A stretch of DNA of 64,000 nt from contig JAOTOM010005111.1 of the NCBI GenBank assembly GCA_034440615.1, forward strand, positions 186,001-250,000, in the 5' to 3' direction. The notes beneath the pieces were generated by a model. The model was not told the DNA's origin. It worked only from the letters and a program-made list of their open reading frames with translations, and made no database searches. Below are positions 1 to 11,189 of the stretch, one piece after another. Position 1 is the first letter of the stretch; each line of letters begins with the position of its first letter. The DNA is from Ashinkailepas kermadecensis (Eukaryota; Arthropoda; Thecostraca; Neolepadidae). Both the position numbers and the translations under genes were made by a program.

Positions 1-1400
1 AAAAAACACTAAATCAAGCAAGAAATCTTTGGATTAGCACAAAACCAAACCAGAAATTTTGGATGCCTCAAGTGAAGAAAGCATTCTCTATCAAATGGAA
101 TATTTTTGGTCACCGCCAAGAAAATCCTGCACATGATGCTTCCATGCTTGATTTGAGACCTGTCAGGAAGACCACATTCCTAAAAAAATGTCCTCATAGG
201 TTGAGTCAGGGACACTAAATGGTGGGGCTACAATCCAAGTTTAAAATCAATGTAGATTTTCTATGTTCTAAAAATAACAACCAAGGTATAACTTCTCTCA
301 GAAAAGCCTTCCTCTGGTGCTCCCTTGACAAAGCATATATCAAGCACCATTGAAAGATGTTAAAACTTTTACTCAAATCCTTAGGTTCCTCAACTTATAC
401 AGCTGGATACAAAGATTGAAAAACATCTCACCACATTTATCCATATCTGGAACTGTGCTTGGTTAACAAAATAATGCTAAATTGCAAAGTAGTTCATATC
501 AACAACTAATTGTGATCATTGTCAATGTAAATGATGACAAGCTCATGAGTGGACACAATTGTGCAAGAGCAAGCCTCACAAAGAACTCATTTGGAGCCAT
601 ATCTGCCAAAATGAAAAACCTTAAGGCACAGATGAGATTCACAATGAGAAGTATGCATTTCAGAAGGAATGAATGGTTCAATTGTCCTAATCATGCTCAG
701 AAATATATTTATGCAATTATTCTCCAGAAATGCCATATCGGATCTAAAGTAAACAATACTAGCACTTTTTTCATACATAGTACGCAGCCATATATTTTTG
801 CATTCTCACCTGGTTGGCTGTCCAAATACTCAAGCTTCACATCACAAGAGGATGAGTTCTGCAACAAAAATTGTATGAATTTCACTGCATGTCCAGAAAC
901 CAAAATACATCAGTCATACACATTCATTAATACAATGAACATCATGGATTGGTATTTGTATAAAACAAGCATCTAAGCACAAATTGGAGGAAAATGCATC
1001 ATTGGGCAATATAACATCAGTAAGTTTTAGGTGGTGATATTTTTTAAAAGTGAAACAGGGTGGAATGTATGGTGTACCACTTCCTGAACAATTAATTGAC
1101 ATCCTTTCCAAAGATGTATCAACATTGTGCTTCTTGGTGAGTGTGTGAAGTCTTCATTCCTTGCTTCTAACTGTATCCCATTTACAATTATCATATTTAT
1201 GCTCACCATAATGGATCTGTGATCATGATAATAAAATCCTGGGTAAATTTGGAGATCAGGGTAAATTTTGATTTTTTGGAATTTTTGTATGTAATAGTAT
1301 GCTTTCTGACGTGATGAAGACGATGCGATCACTCATTTTCCCCACAAATGATTACTTTTAAGTCAATGGCGGTTGATACAATTGATGACGTCATAAGCAC
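1..1400. other. AT-rich stretch, no gene seen
   Basis: Only short random frames; the longest (482-976 on +) has no domain-like features. Confidence 0.6.
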
Positions 1401-1403
1401 AAG

Positions 1404-1490
1404 TAACCTAACCTAACCTAACCTAGACTAAGATAATGTAGCATAATATATAAAACATATCATAGCATAATATAATCTAACCTAACCGGA
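1404..1490. repeat. Short CCTAA (telomere-like) tracts
   Basis: AACCTAACCTAACCTAACC at about 1407-1425 and a further CTAACCTAACC near 1478. Similar short tracts occur at about 20330 and 38373. The motif equals the arthropod TTAGG telomere repeat. Confidence 0.6.
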
Positions 1491-2540
1491 AAACCAGAAT
1501 CCTCCGAAGCAAATTCTTTGGCCATGACGTCATCAAATATATGTGACATTGTATAGGTAACTTTAGTAAAAAAATACCTACTGAACTTCCAGAAGTTTAG
1601 TAAATATTCTTACTAAACACACTTCCCCTCTTAATAAATATACATACTAAACCTTCGAAGATGTGTTGGACAGCACTGCCCTTAACGATTACAGCATCGC
1701 AAGGGATTTCCGGCATTGGTTGCGTTGTGGACGTGTCGGTTTGGGAGTATAAATTCTCGGAAATAAATGTTGAATCAAGGCAGAAACATAAAGTTTTCAA
1801 TGTCAAACAGTATTAAATCGAGTGCATGAAGTGTTGAATTTCTTCTTTATCATGTCTGACACCAGGTATGGATAATTATACACGATGTGCTATATTTGTA
1901 GTGAAGATTTTGATCGTTTATTTCTTTGCCAACTTAAAAGTAATCATTTGCGGAGAAAATGAGTGGTCGCAACGTCATTTTACGTTAAAATACCGTGCAT
2001 TCAAAATAAAAATTCCAAAGGATAAAAATTTACCTTGATCTCCAATTATACCAAATCCTGTCGTGCAGTTCCAGGTAAAGGAATTAGCTATGATGTGCTA
2101 TGCTATACAATTCTATTTTATACCATAGGTGTTTCTATCATCATTGATGCAGGTTTGTTTCTATCATCGACATCTATCCTAGGTACCTACCTACCTACCT
2201 ACCTACCAAGTGTCCCCAAATTAGGTATCTCTGAAAACACTCGAAGCAGGAACAGTGGTATGTACACAATTGTCTCAAAATTGGGTTGGAAGGACTTAAC
2301 ACATTCTTAACAACATTGTTTTCATGATGACTACAACATCCTGCTGTATTTCGGTAATATTCTACTTTCTGCCGCGGCGTTGTTTACACTAGAAATGTAA
2401 CCGAATATGCCGCATATAGGCAAGGAATGTCGCACTGTTCAAATATGCAACTGGATATGAATGCAACGTTTTGATGACGTCGCAAAGCGTCACAGTGATA
2501 CGACTTATTCGCCCATTGGTAAACAGGACGGTTTTACAAC
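1491..2540. other. AT-rich stretch, nothing recognised
   Basis: Apart from the ACCT microsatellite I see no coding or repeat structure. Confidence 0.5.
2184..2207. repeat. (ACCT)n microsatellite
   Basis: About six ACCT/CTAC units. Confidence 0.7.
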
Positions 2541-2544
2541 ATTA

Positions 2545-3330
2545 CATATGACTCAGGGCAGCGTGAAACCACCATGAAACCATCGCAATGGCTGCAGATC
2601 ATCAGAACCTCTTCCAATAGATCCAGGGATTATATTCTGGCGGTATTTCCGCATGGGGATGACAAAAAGTGCATAACGGCGGCCACTGGCGGATCTAGCC
2701 CACCGGTTTGGGGGGGGGGGAAACTTTCGGTTTACGGCGTCAGCCTCCCCCTCCCCATCCCGGGGGGAGGGGAGGGGGAGGCTGACCAAACAATTATAAC
2801 AAAATACCTTTAAAATTGGAGATTATTTCACCCGGAACGCTATTTTTTTAACCTCACCAAAGGTTACTGCATTTTAATTCAGTTTACTTTTGTTGGTTGG
2901 GGGGGGGGGGGGCAAAAGACACTATGGCCCCCCTTTGAAGCGCTTGGGGGGCATGGCCGGAATGCCCCCCCCCCTGGATCCGCCAGTGACGGCGGCAAGT
3001 AAAGGAGAAAGTTATACCACATTATGTTTAAGTTATGGCAGCTTCAAACCACAATGAAACCATCGCAGTGGCTCCAGATCATCAGTACCTCTTCAAATAG
3101 ATACATGGATCGTATTCTGGCGGTATTTCCACATGGGGATACCAAAAAGTGCACGATGGCAGTAAGTAAAAGAGAAGGTTATATCGCCTTAGGTATAAGT
3201 TAGGACAGCGTGAAACCACCATGAAACCATCGCAGTGGCTCCAGATCATCAGTACCTCTTCCAATAGTTCAAGGGATCATATTCTAGCGGTATTTCCACA
3301 TGGGATGCCAAAAAGTGCATGACGGCAGCA
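2545..3330 (+). repeat. 165-bp tandem repeat, three copies, split by a MITE
   Basis: Copies begin near 2565, 3044 and 3208 with GTGAAACCACCATGAAACC-like words. Subtracting the 305-bp MITE and its 8-bp duplication leaves a period of 164-166 bp. Confidence 0.8.
2684..2988 (+). mobile_element. hAT MITE, short form (305 bp)
   Basis: Terminal inverted repeats CACTGGCGGATC; 8-bp target duplication ACGGCGGC at 2676-2683 and 2989-2996. Inside is a C-rich/G-rich palindrome around 2745-2783 and a G-run. It splits a 165-bp tandem repeat. Confidence 0.9.
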
Positions 3331-3735
3331 TGTAAAAAGGTCCCCTTTGGCAAAATAGTGGTCGAAATCGGAGGACTTTTAATGGGTGTAAGTGGGCCCC
3401 CTCCAAATCCGTTTGCCCGCCTCCCCTTGATGCAAATATAGGTACACCACTGGTCCCCCAATCATTTTCAGAAACATACGCCCATGGGGGCAAAGCCAAC
3501 ATTAAGGGGGCAAATTACCCCTCACAAGCATACAAAACAACACCCGTGCCCCATATAAAATGGGAGGAATGATGTTTTAAATGCATATTCTTCCCACAAA
3601 CTTGTTTTCTGTGATTACAGCCAGCATGATTAGAGCTCCCAGCTTCAATACCTTCTCAACGACGATATTTACAAAACGGTACAGCACAGCGAAAACCATG
3701 GGCGTAACAGCGTGGAATTTGAATGCACACTGATA
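3300..3735 (-). repeat. Repeat X, copy without MITE (empty site)
   Basis: The reverse complement of this stretch matches 12600-12799 joined to 13484-13690. The junction (about 3552) reads GGGGCACGGGTGTTG where the other copy has the MITE. Confidence 0.75.
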
Positions 3736-4776
3736 GAACGAAACGTTTCGAAAATTGCATTCGCTGTTCTTTTGTCGGGCTTTCAATTTAGTCGAACAAT
3801 TGTATACCCCATAAGTGATAACCTGGTTTTCTAGACGTATGGTTGTATTTTATCTTGATTTTGAGCATCACATCAATTGCAAATGTATCGTATCAGCAGA
3901 CTAAGTGGCCTAATTATAGCATACAAACATAATTGAGGACAGGGTCAACTAACACGAGCGCCGGACGATCTCTCACATAACACGCACATTGGGAGGGGTG
4001 AGGGGTGATTCGGCCCCTGCCACTAGAATTCCGGAAACTAGCACACAATTTAGAGGGCAGATTGTGGATGAAATGATCTCGCTTCAGTACAAATTTCATG
4101 ACCCTAGGCTTTTAAGGCCAAATGAGGTCGTGATCGACTGAATCACTGCACTGCCGCTCAATCATCTATACTCACCTTGAACGCTCCCCTGCCGCCGCCT
4201 GGTCGGCCGATTTGGCACCCCCGCAATTCCTATATTTACTAACGGATTTCGATTTTGTGTTGCATAGGATGCGCTTATCGACTTCTTTTACAAAGTCAAA
4301 ACATTGCATTACAATATCGCCGCTCGTTTATGAGACAATGTAAAAAAACAGGGGGTGGATTACGCCCTCCTCCCCCACCCCCCACTCCTTCGGTGCGCGT
4401 GTGAAACAGCCACATTTTATACCTACATCAATCCTGTGTCACTTTTCCCCCTTAATAATTTTCGTAAACAACACCTATGCTAATGAGTGCTTAACACCTC
4501 GAAATGTCACGTCTGGCTACAACATTGGCTGCGTACATTTTAAATCCGTTTCATGATGTCATCAATGCGAAAATGCCCATTCATCAAATTGCCTATTAAT
4601 TAAATTCATCAGCATAATCATGATTAAATATACTGGCATAAATGGAAGGGAGGTTTTGATGTCCACTATTGCGGAACATTCGCTTACAAAGGAAAGAACG
4701 CCGTTTGTGTAGATGATTGTAATCGTCAAACTTTCGGTGGCGCAGTGAACTGAAATTTGAAAGGGGTGACCGACTA
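3736..4776. other. Unassigned; possible 3' LTR zone of the gypsy relic
   Basis: It lies just 3' of the env-like relic on minus, where an LTR would be expected, but I could not pair it with sequence near 10650-11400. Confidence 0.3.
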
Positions 4777-5902
4777 CTAAGAGCTATTGACCTTGACCGA
4801 GATAGGAGGCAGTGGGTTCGATGTTAGTACGGTGAGCAAGCGGTGAACATCGAAAGGAGCCGTGTGTGTATATTTACTAAATAACACGACACATGAAGTG
4901 GACGCGGCTGTGGAATAGGAGGGTTGATGTAGATCGCAAAAAGGTTGGTTAGCGAGAATGCAGGCTTCCATTGCGAACTTGCCCGGTTGGATATAGAGCT
5001 GCCTGTTTTCGGAGACAAGTAGATATTCGGGACTCGCAAGGTAATACACAAACGATTTTTTTCTCGAACACGTGGAGTTACCATATACACGAGGAACCGA
5101 TAAATATCGAAAACATTGAGTACGTGTAATATAGGTGTGCAAAAGAGAACGTGGAACTCCTCCGTGCAAATTAATTTTGTTTTTACTGTTTTGATGCCGT
5201 CACTTGCGTGTGGCGGGGAAAGGCAATGCAAAACTGGCGGTCAGTGTCTTCTGAATTTTGCGGAGTAATTGCGAGAAGTATGAGGCGTTCATAAATTTGG
5301 CATGTAAAATACCCGCTTGGGCTAAATAAAAAAATAAAATGTTGGCCAGCCTGCTGTTCTGTTGTTGGCGAAATGAAGTCTGTGAATTGTCTTAGTCACT
5401 CGTCGAATGCTTTCGTTTCAATAAGCAAGGTATATAACCAGAGCTAGGGGTTTGCTGTTACCAGACTGGGCCTTGGTATAAAAAATCCTTAATGGTTTGT
5501 GGCAAGGTGTGCAGCGCGGTATCCAATGTGATCAAACCCTACGATTTTGCATGGTGGATACCGCTGTTTCGTTAAGAACGCGTAAGATAACATTGAAATC
5601 ATGAGCCATTGTCATTGTTGTAAGTTGATCAATTCCACGTTGTTTCTCAAATGCCCGATTCCGGACTCGGTGGCTGTGCCAAATAAGTGGGATAATGCGC
5701 TGCCAACACCGTTAATTGGTCCTCGTCTTGACCGAGGTGCACGCGTATGGGTTATAGGATCCAACAGGTCACGATAAGTAGAAAATACGTCGTGGGTTTC
5801 ATGCCCGAGAAAGCAAATTGACCCGTCAGCTGAATTTACATTTTTACAATTTACATATGTACTGTATATGTGGTCGTTTATCGTTTGTCCAGAATTCCTC
5901 AC
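4777..5902 (-). pseudogene. Env-like (baculovirus F-type) relic
   Basis: A stretch at about 5770-5640 has a basic furin-type site followed by a Gly-rich hydrophobic fusion-peptide-like segment and a LFGT motif, as in errantivirus and baculovirus F proteins. Further on, 5050-4850 has a Cys-containing ectodomain-like piece (SENRQLYIQ, then CDLHQPSY). Stops and frame changes between them show it is dead. Confidence 0.6.
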
Positions 5903-6253
5903 TGCCTAAGTTATTTCGTCGTTTTCGTCCGGTGGCTGGAGAGTCCGAAAACTCACCATGCCGCGACCCTTCGTTCTGGTGCGCGCAATCGGTTGGTTGC
6001 ATCTTAGAACGTACATCTTAACGGTGAGTCGGTTGTGTCATACCAGATGCGACTGTTATAGGGGAGTCTCGCTGCGCGCAGGGTCTCATGGCGGAGCGGC
6101 TCCTCTTCGGGTCTGGTACTTACCTGAATAGGACATCTGACCGTGTCGTGCGGCCTGCTCCACACACTTCAGTGTCTCGAGGTCTTAGATTCTCAGAATT
6201 AGCTAGTTCTGATGTTCCGTTGAACATGTTTTTGATCACATAATCCTCGTTGG

Positions 6254-7420
6254 CTATTTTGTGACTATCCTACAGTAAGGTTTCCAGAAGAGTGTAATTT
6301 TTGTCGATTTCTCGGGCTTGACTGAGGGGTCGTGGTAATACATGGGGTCTCCTGGTTTCATCGAAGGTGCGTGAACATTCTGATCAATCAAAGCTTTGTT
6401 ACGCTCCCGGGACTGCTGTTGATTTTGAATTAAGTCGTGGAAAACGTGTAGAAATCCAAAGGTCTGTGCCACCTACTTATCACCAGCGTAACGAACACGC
6501 GGCTGCAGGACGTCTAAGGAACTCGAACGTCTCTGCCGTGTGCACGATGACAAAAGAAGAATGATTGATTGATTCGTTTTTGCTCACTGGACACGCGGCT
6601 AGGGATGGCTCTAAGGCTTGATCCCACGTACTTCGGTTTTCGCTGATTTGCTTTGAAATCATTTCACACCTTGTATTATGGAACCAACCGGTCAATCCGT
6701 TAGTTTGGCGTGGCAGCTTCATGTACGAAGTTTTATAGTTCCTAACTCTGGATACATAAGCCCATAATAGCATTGCAATATTCTGTACCTTCATCACTAT
6801 CTTGATCACTATCTTGATCACTACCGTCACCACTACCTTCATCACTACCTTCATCACTACCTTCATCACTGCCTTCATCACTATCTTGATCACTACCTTG
6901 ATACTACCTTCATTACTGCTTTGATAACTGCCTTGATCACCACCTTGACCACTATCTTGATCACTACCTTGCTCACATGTGTTGGGGCAACCATGTCTGT
7001 GAAGCTCCTTTAAGATCAGCTTAGCTATGGTTTCGCTGGATTTGTCCGGAATAGCCCAGGCTTTAAGCCATCCACTGAAATGGTCGACGATTCTGCAAGC
7101 ATGATCTGTTGCCGCTGTAAGCAATGCACAATGGGCCACAACTATCGATACCAGTAATATCGATGGGATATCGAGTCATCGGCATGTCTCCATTACTTGC
7201 GCTTTTTGCGGTTACATGTTTTACAAGTGTGCACGTGTTGCTTGACATTTTTGAGCATGGTGGTCCAATAATATAATTTAGCTACTTTTTGATGTTTTTT
7301 TCTTCTATACCGAGATGAACTCCAAAAAAGCCGTCGTGTGGGCACTCCAGCACCAGTCTCCTGAAGGGAAGAAGAGCTGTCTCCTGAAGGGCAGAGGCTG
7401 GGAGAAAGAGCTGGGATCAC
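6254..7420 (-). pseudogene. Ty3/gypsy integrase remnant
   Basis: Zinc-binding end YYWTTMLKNVKQHVHTCKTC, core-domain fragments (VDHFSGWLKAW then AKLILKELHRHGC) and a C-terminal block with MKPGDPMYYHDPS are found in order but in different frames. The core is interrupted by a 12-bp minisatellite at 6780-6970 where catalytic residues are expected. Confidence 0.8.
6780..6970. repeat. 12-bp minisatellite in the integrase relic
   Basis: About 15 units of CTTCATCACTAC or CTTGATCACTAC. Being a multiple of three, it is read through as a Lys/Val/Met-rich run on minus. Confidence 0.85.
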
Positions 7421-7584
7421 GTGCGGTCGGGTAAACTTGCGTAATCCGCCGGAGTAGGCGTCATTTCCTCTGTTTTTGAGTCAAATTCTGACTGATAGGC
7501 ATTTCCGACTACGTTTACGTCATGGTCGAGACCTTTTCAATCCAGATGTTCGTTGCCCTTCAGATCACCAGCTATGGGGGTCAG

Positions 7585-7643
7585 TTAGTTAGTTATTTTG
7601 GCTTTAGGGCGCTTCGACCGGAATTGATCATTCGCGCCCAGTC
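7585..7643 (-). mobile_element. 59-bp mini-retroelement, copy 1
   Basis: Read on minus it begins TGGGCGC and ends AATAACTAACTAA. 11-bp duplication ATGGGGGTCAG at 7574-7584 and 7644-7654. Confidence 0.7.
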
Positions 7644-7939
7644 ATGGGGGTCAGACAGAAGTAACATTATATAAGCGGCTTGGTTTTGAGGTCCCGAAAT
7701 GTACTCGATTTGGCATGCGTATTCACCTTGCATGATAGTCCAACGTTGTGTGCAGCGGATTTTTTACTGCACTAGTGAACAAGTGTTTCAACGGCTTGTG
7801 GGCCATATATACGGCCAGCTGTGTTCCCACCACAATATGACGAGGCTTCCCTGAGCCATAAATGATCGCGTATGCTTCGCGCTCTATAACGGACCAATTT
7901 TGCTATGCGTCAGTAAATTGGTGCGACACATCACTCCGA

Positions 7940-8603
7940 TCACTCGGTCCTGACCATTTTGTTCCAAGTATGGCGCCTGGAGTGTACCGTGGTGCGTCGG
8001 CATATAACTTGAAGTGGTCTGGAAACATCTGGAAAAGCCGGAATTGGGGCCGTGACTAAACTATGCTTGAAGATATCAAAGGCCTTTTGTATTTTGTGAT
8101 TCCATGTAAATTTTCGTGATTTTTCGTTCGAAACGACATGTCCGAGATACTTTAGTTTCTCGCGTAAAAAGTCACCGTTTGATACGTTCAGTTTAAGATT
8201 CGCTTTCCGCAGTCTATTAAACACCATTTCTAAGTGCAGATGTTCTTCGAATGTGCTATTGAAGACAATGCTGTCATATGTCAAGGCCAATGCGAACTGT
8301 GGAACATCAGCATTCATGAGATTGTGAAATATTGCTCGATTGCCTGATAAGCCAGAACACATTCGATTATGTAAAAAAAATCCCTGCATCAGTTCCAAAG
8401 GCGGTCTTTTCTTTGTCTTCCTCGGTAATGGATATTGCACACAAAAACGGCTTTGATATCCAAACTGCTTCGGAACTTTGATTTCCGAATGATAATAAAA
8501 TGCAATGCGCGGCAGGAATGCTAGGATCCGGAACGACATTGACCACATTCAATTTTATGAAGTCCAGACATAAACGGTACGTCGTTTTTTGGGGGTACCA
8601 CAA
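7940..8603 (-). pseudogene. Ty3/gypsy reverse transcriptase remnant
   Basis: Two overlapping frames carry RT blocks: YRLCLDFIKLN (RLCVDYRKLN type), EEDKEKTAF (the block after the substrate strand), LSGNRAIFHNLMN, EEHLHLEMVFNRLRKANLKLN and KLKYLGHVVS, then the RT/RNase H linker. The catalytic YxDD box is not intact. A frameshift near 8400 separates the first blocks from the rest. It cannot be active. Confidence 0.85.
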
Positions 8604-8628
8604 TGGCAGGCGAGAAAAAGGTCATTAA

Positions 8629-9094
8629 TCATGACTGTTGACTTTCGACTGTTTGTTCCTGGACCTTTATAAGTTTATTAGTACCCGCAACTCGGTGCGA
8701 CATTTCTTGTGACATTTCTTCTTTGAAAGAAGAATATAAGCGCCTTCTTGTGACATTTCTTCTTCTTTCTTCTTGTGACATTTCTTCTTTCTTCTTGTGA
8801 CATTTCTTGTGACATTTCTTCTCCGAGTGCAACTCGGTGCGACATTTCTTTTCGGAGTGCGTGCCAAGACTGTGGGATGGGTTCATTGTCGAATATCCTA
8901 ACGTATATTGGCGATTGGCGGCACGTAACAAGAGCCTGCCTCCTAACAAGGTCGCCTTTTCGTTGCCGCCGCTGCATATGTGGACTTCATTAGCTGTATC
9001 CATCCATGTCCTGAGTCCACCGGCGCTCTGGTCATCGAATCTTTTGCTTTGGTTCAGCACGTCGGCGAGGAAGCGGGCCATTGCCAACTCATCG
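8629..9094 (-). pseudogene. Gag-like remnant of the Ty3/gypsy element
   Basis: The open frame LAMARFLADVLNQSK and RTWMDTANEVH is upstream of RT in the position of gag. It continues beyond the hAT insertion at 10593-10643, where an in-frame ATG lies at 10643. The 3' part turns into a GTGACATTTCTT-type minisatellite (8700-8850). The gag call rests mainly on position. Confidence 0.45.
8700..8852. repeat. GTGACATTTCTTCTT minisatellite in the gag relic
   Basis: Irregular repeats of GACATTTCTT(CTTT) flanked by two copies of AACTCGGTGCGACATTTCTT. Confidence 0.8.
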
Positions 9095-9116
9095 CCGGTT
9101 AACAGTGCTTTCCGCG

Positions 9117-9265
9117 ATAACTAATTTTCGGACCTGCGATAACGATAAAACGATAAGAAAGGTTTGCGATAACGATAAACGATAAACGATAAAAAATTTT
9201 CACAAAATTAACAGCGATAGCGATAAAACGATAACGATAATTGTTTTTTTTAACAGCGATAACGT
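9117..9265. repeat. Left subterminal GATAACG motif cluster of the hAT
   Basis: About ten copies of CGATAA or GCGATAACG within 150 bases, probably transposase-binding sites. Confidence 0.7.
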
Positions 9266-10424
9266 CCAGAATATACGCGATTTTCAGTGGCACGGAGTCC
9301 GCCCTTGACCTATTTTCACGTCCAAAATCAAGGTCCAAAACAGAGTACAAATAGCATTAGTGTTTACAAGAAATGGACGCGTACAGATGCTGGTGTTGCA
9401 TACCTGGCACCATGCAAACCCCAGCTGCCATGCAGCCCCGTCGCTGAGGGGCACTGATTCCGACTCACCAAGATGACCAAGCGCCGCAAAAGCGCAGTAC
9501 ACTCAGCGGCCGCTTGTACACTCAGCGCCGTGGACGCATTCAGTCCGCCGCTTTGTTGGATGATGGTTCGGTGCTTGAGACATCTGGCCCAGCTACAGAC
9601 CAATTATAGGCTACTTTAACACATTGTCTTCAATAGGTACCTACTTATTGTATATCCCAATATTCGCCAATGTCCAAGACAACGCTTAGCACAGTGGAAG
9701 TACATATATTCTGTCACTCCGTAAGTACCGACATACCGGCAGAAGTAATTATATTTTCGACGCAACCACTTTCGATAAACCCTCGTACGTCATGCGTAAC
9801 GTCGTCTGTTTTGCGGCGCGAGGAATATGCTTTTGACAAACCCTCGTATGTCCATCGTCCCTACCAGTTCTTAAAGGTTTTATGTAAATAAGCCTCAATC
9901 AATAACTACAAAATCTTATTTCAAATTCTTTATACTGAGTAAACAATTTTATTTTCAAACGATAATGAAATAATAAAATTATCTCAATTATGATTAACTT
10001 TGAAGATAGGCTAATATTAACTTGAAGATATGCATAGTTGCCAGATATGCGGGAGTGTAGAACAATGCCAGTTCTTAAAGGTTTTTTGAAAATAAGCCTC
10101 AATCAATAACTACATGTTATTTCAAGTTCTTTACACTGAGTACAGAATGCTATTTTCAAATGATAATGAAATAATCCAATTATCTCAATGACGATTAACT
10201 TTGAAAATAGGCTTATTTTAACCTGAAGATTTGGATAGTTGCCAGATATGCGGGAGTGGACCCCCCTGTGACTGACCTCTGCCCGGCCCGCCGCGCAAAT
10301 TTATACCACCCGTCGGCCGTCTGACAGATCTGTACACTTAGCAGATGGCAACAGGTTGCGCACACACACTGTCGCGCGGCATACACTGTCGATCGTCTTC
10401 CATTTTTCCATCATCCCGTTTTAC

Positions 10425-10562
10425 ATTTTATCGTTTATCGTTCATAATTTTTGGAACTTGCGATAAGTGGATGAGCGATAATTTTGAAAATCTAGCGATA
10501 AACGATAACGATAACCGATTTACTTAACAGCGATAATTATCGTTTATCGTTTATCGCTCATC
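10425..10562. repeat. Right subterminal GATAACG motif cluster of the hAT
   Basis: Copies of the same CGATAA/TTATCG motif in mostly inverted order relative to the left cluster. Confidence 0.7.
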
Positions 10563-10802
10563 CTATCGCATGCGGAAACCACTGCCGGTTAAACGAGTCG
10601 GGGTATTCCAATCTGTGGCAGCATACAGGTCAGCAGGAGCCATTTCATGTGTCATGACAATTTTGATGTTTTGCGTTAGCAATCTACCTGTATGCAACAG
10701 GTAACACCTGAAGCGCATGAGCAGTGATTTTTCGGCATTTCACCGTACTTTGTACTGTCAACTGGTGTGAACTGCAGCAGACAACGTCGCTGGCTCGTGT
10801 AA

Positions 10803-11134
10803 ACGTCCTGGACAAGTCGGCCGGGCCGAGGTGAAGAAAACATCCTTGGTCCGGGAGGAGATGGAACTCGTCGTGATTGCTTAAAGGACTCTTTCAAATG
10901 GCTATTTTTGTTGTTGCTTGCGAGTTGTATGGTGGCTGGCCGTGGTGCGCACCTCCCAAAACCACAAGTCACGCCCGAGCCAGATGGCGGTCTTATTGCG
11001 CAGTGCGGTGTTCTAAACACAAGCTGGCCGAACCGGCGACCGGCCCCGACCGCGGCGAGCGGCGTCGAGTTGGCGCCAGACTGGGGAGCCGGCGACGTTC
11101 ACGGTCTCTGTGTCACACATGTGACACAGATATG
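10803..11134 (+). CDS. Possible terminal exon of a small secreted protein
   Basis: The open frame contains a strongly hydrophobic signal-like stretch (WLFLLLLASCMVAGRG), then a Pro-rich polar region with two cysteines, a TGA at 11132-11134 and an AATAAA about 5 bases later. The local GC rise (10930-11110) fits an exon. There is no in-frame ATG before the hydrophobic stretch, so a start would have to lie in an upstream exon. No family recognised. Confidence 0.25.
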
Positions 11135-11189
11135 AATAATAAAGGACTCACTTGGCCACTTTTATTGTGTACATTTTGTCATTCGTGAC

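Larger units (their letters stand above)
9103..10584. mobile_element. Non-autonomous hAT transposon (1482 bp) inside the gag remnant
   Basis: The ends are CAGTGCTTTCCGC and, inverted, CAGTGGTTTCCGC. The flanks are a perfect 8-bp duplication CCGGTTAA (9095-9102 and 10585-10592). Both subterminal regions (9117-9265, 10425-10560) hold many GCGATAACG/CGATAAACG motifs in inverted arrangement, which is how hAT transposase subterminal sites are organised. No transposase frame is seen inside. Confidence 0.85.
4777..10643 (-). mobile_element. Decayed Ty3/gypsy LTR element of errantivirus type (gag, pol, env-like)
   Basis: Minus-strand order is gag-like (10643 to about 8700, split by a hAT), RT (about 8600-7940), integrase (about 7420-6254), env-like (about 5902-4777). 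This is the order of env-bearing gypsy elements. All parts carry frameshifts and stops. There is too little room for a protease and RNase H may be missing. Two internal minisatellites (8700-8850, 6780-6970) add further damage. I found no LTR pair. Confidence 0.8.

Noticed and set aside
6110..6135. ACTTACCTG, like the 5' end of U1 snRNA
   Set aside because: The rest does not fit U1 and there is no Sm site; it is just a splice-donor-like word in reverse.
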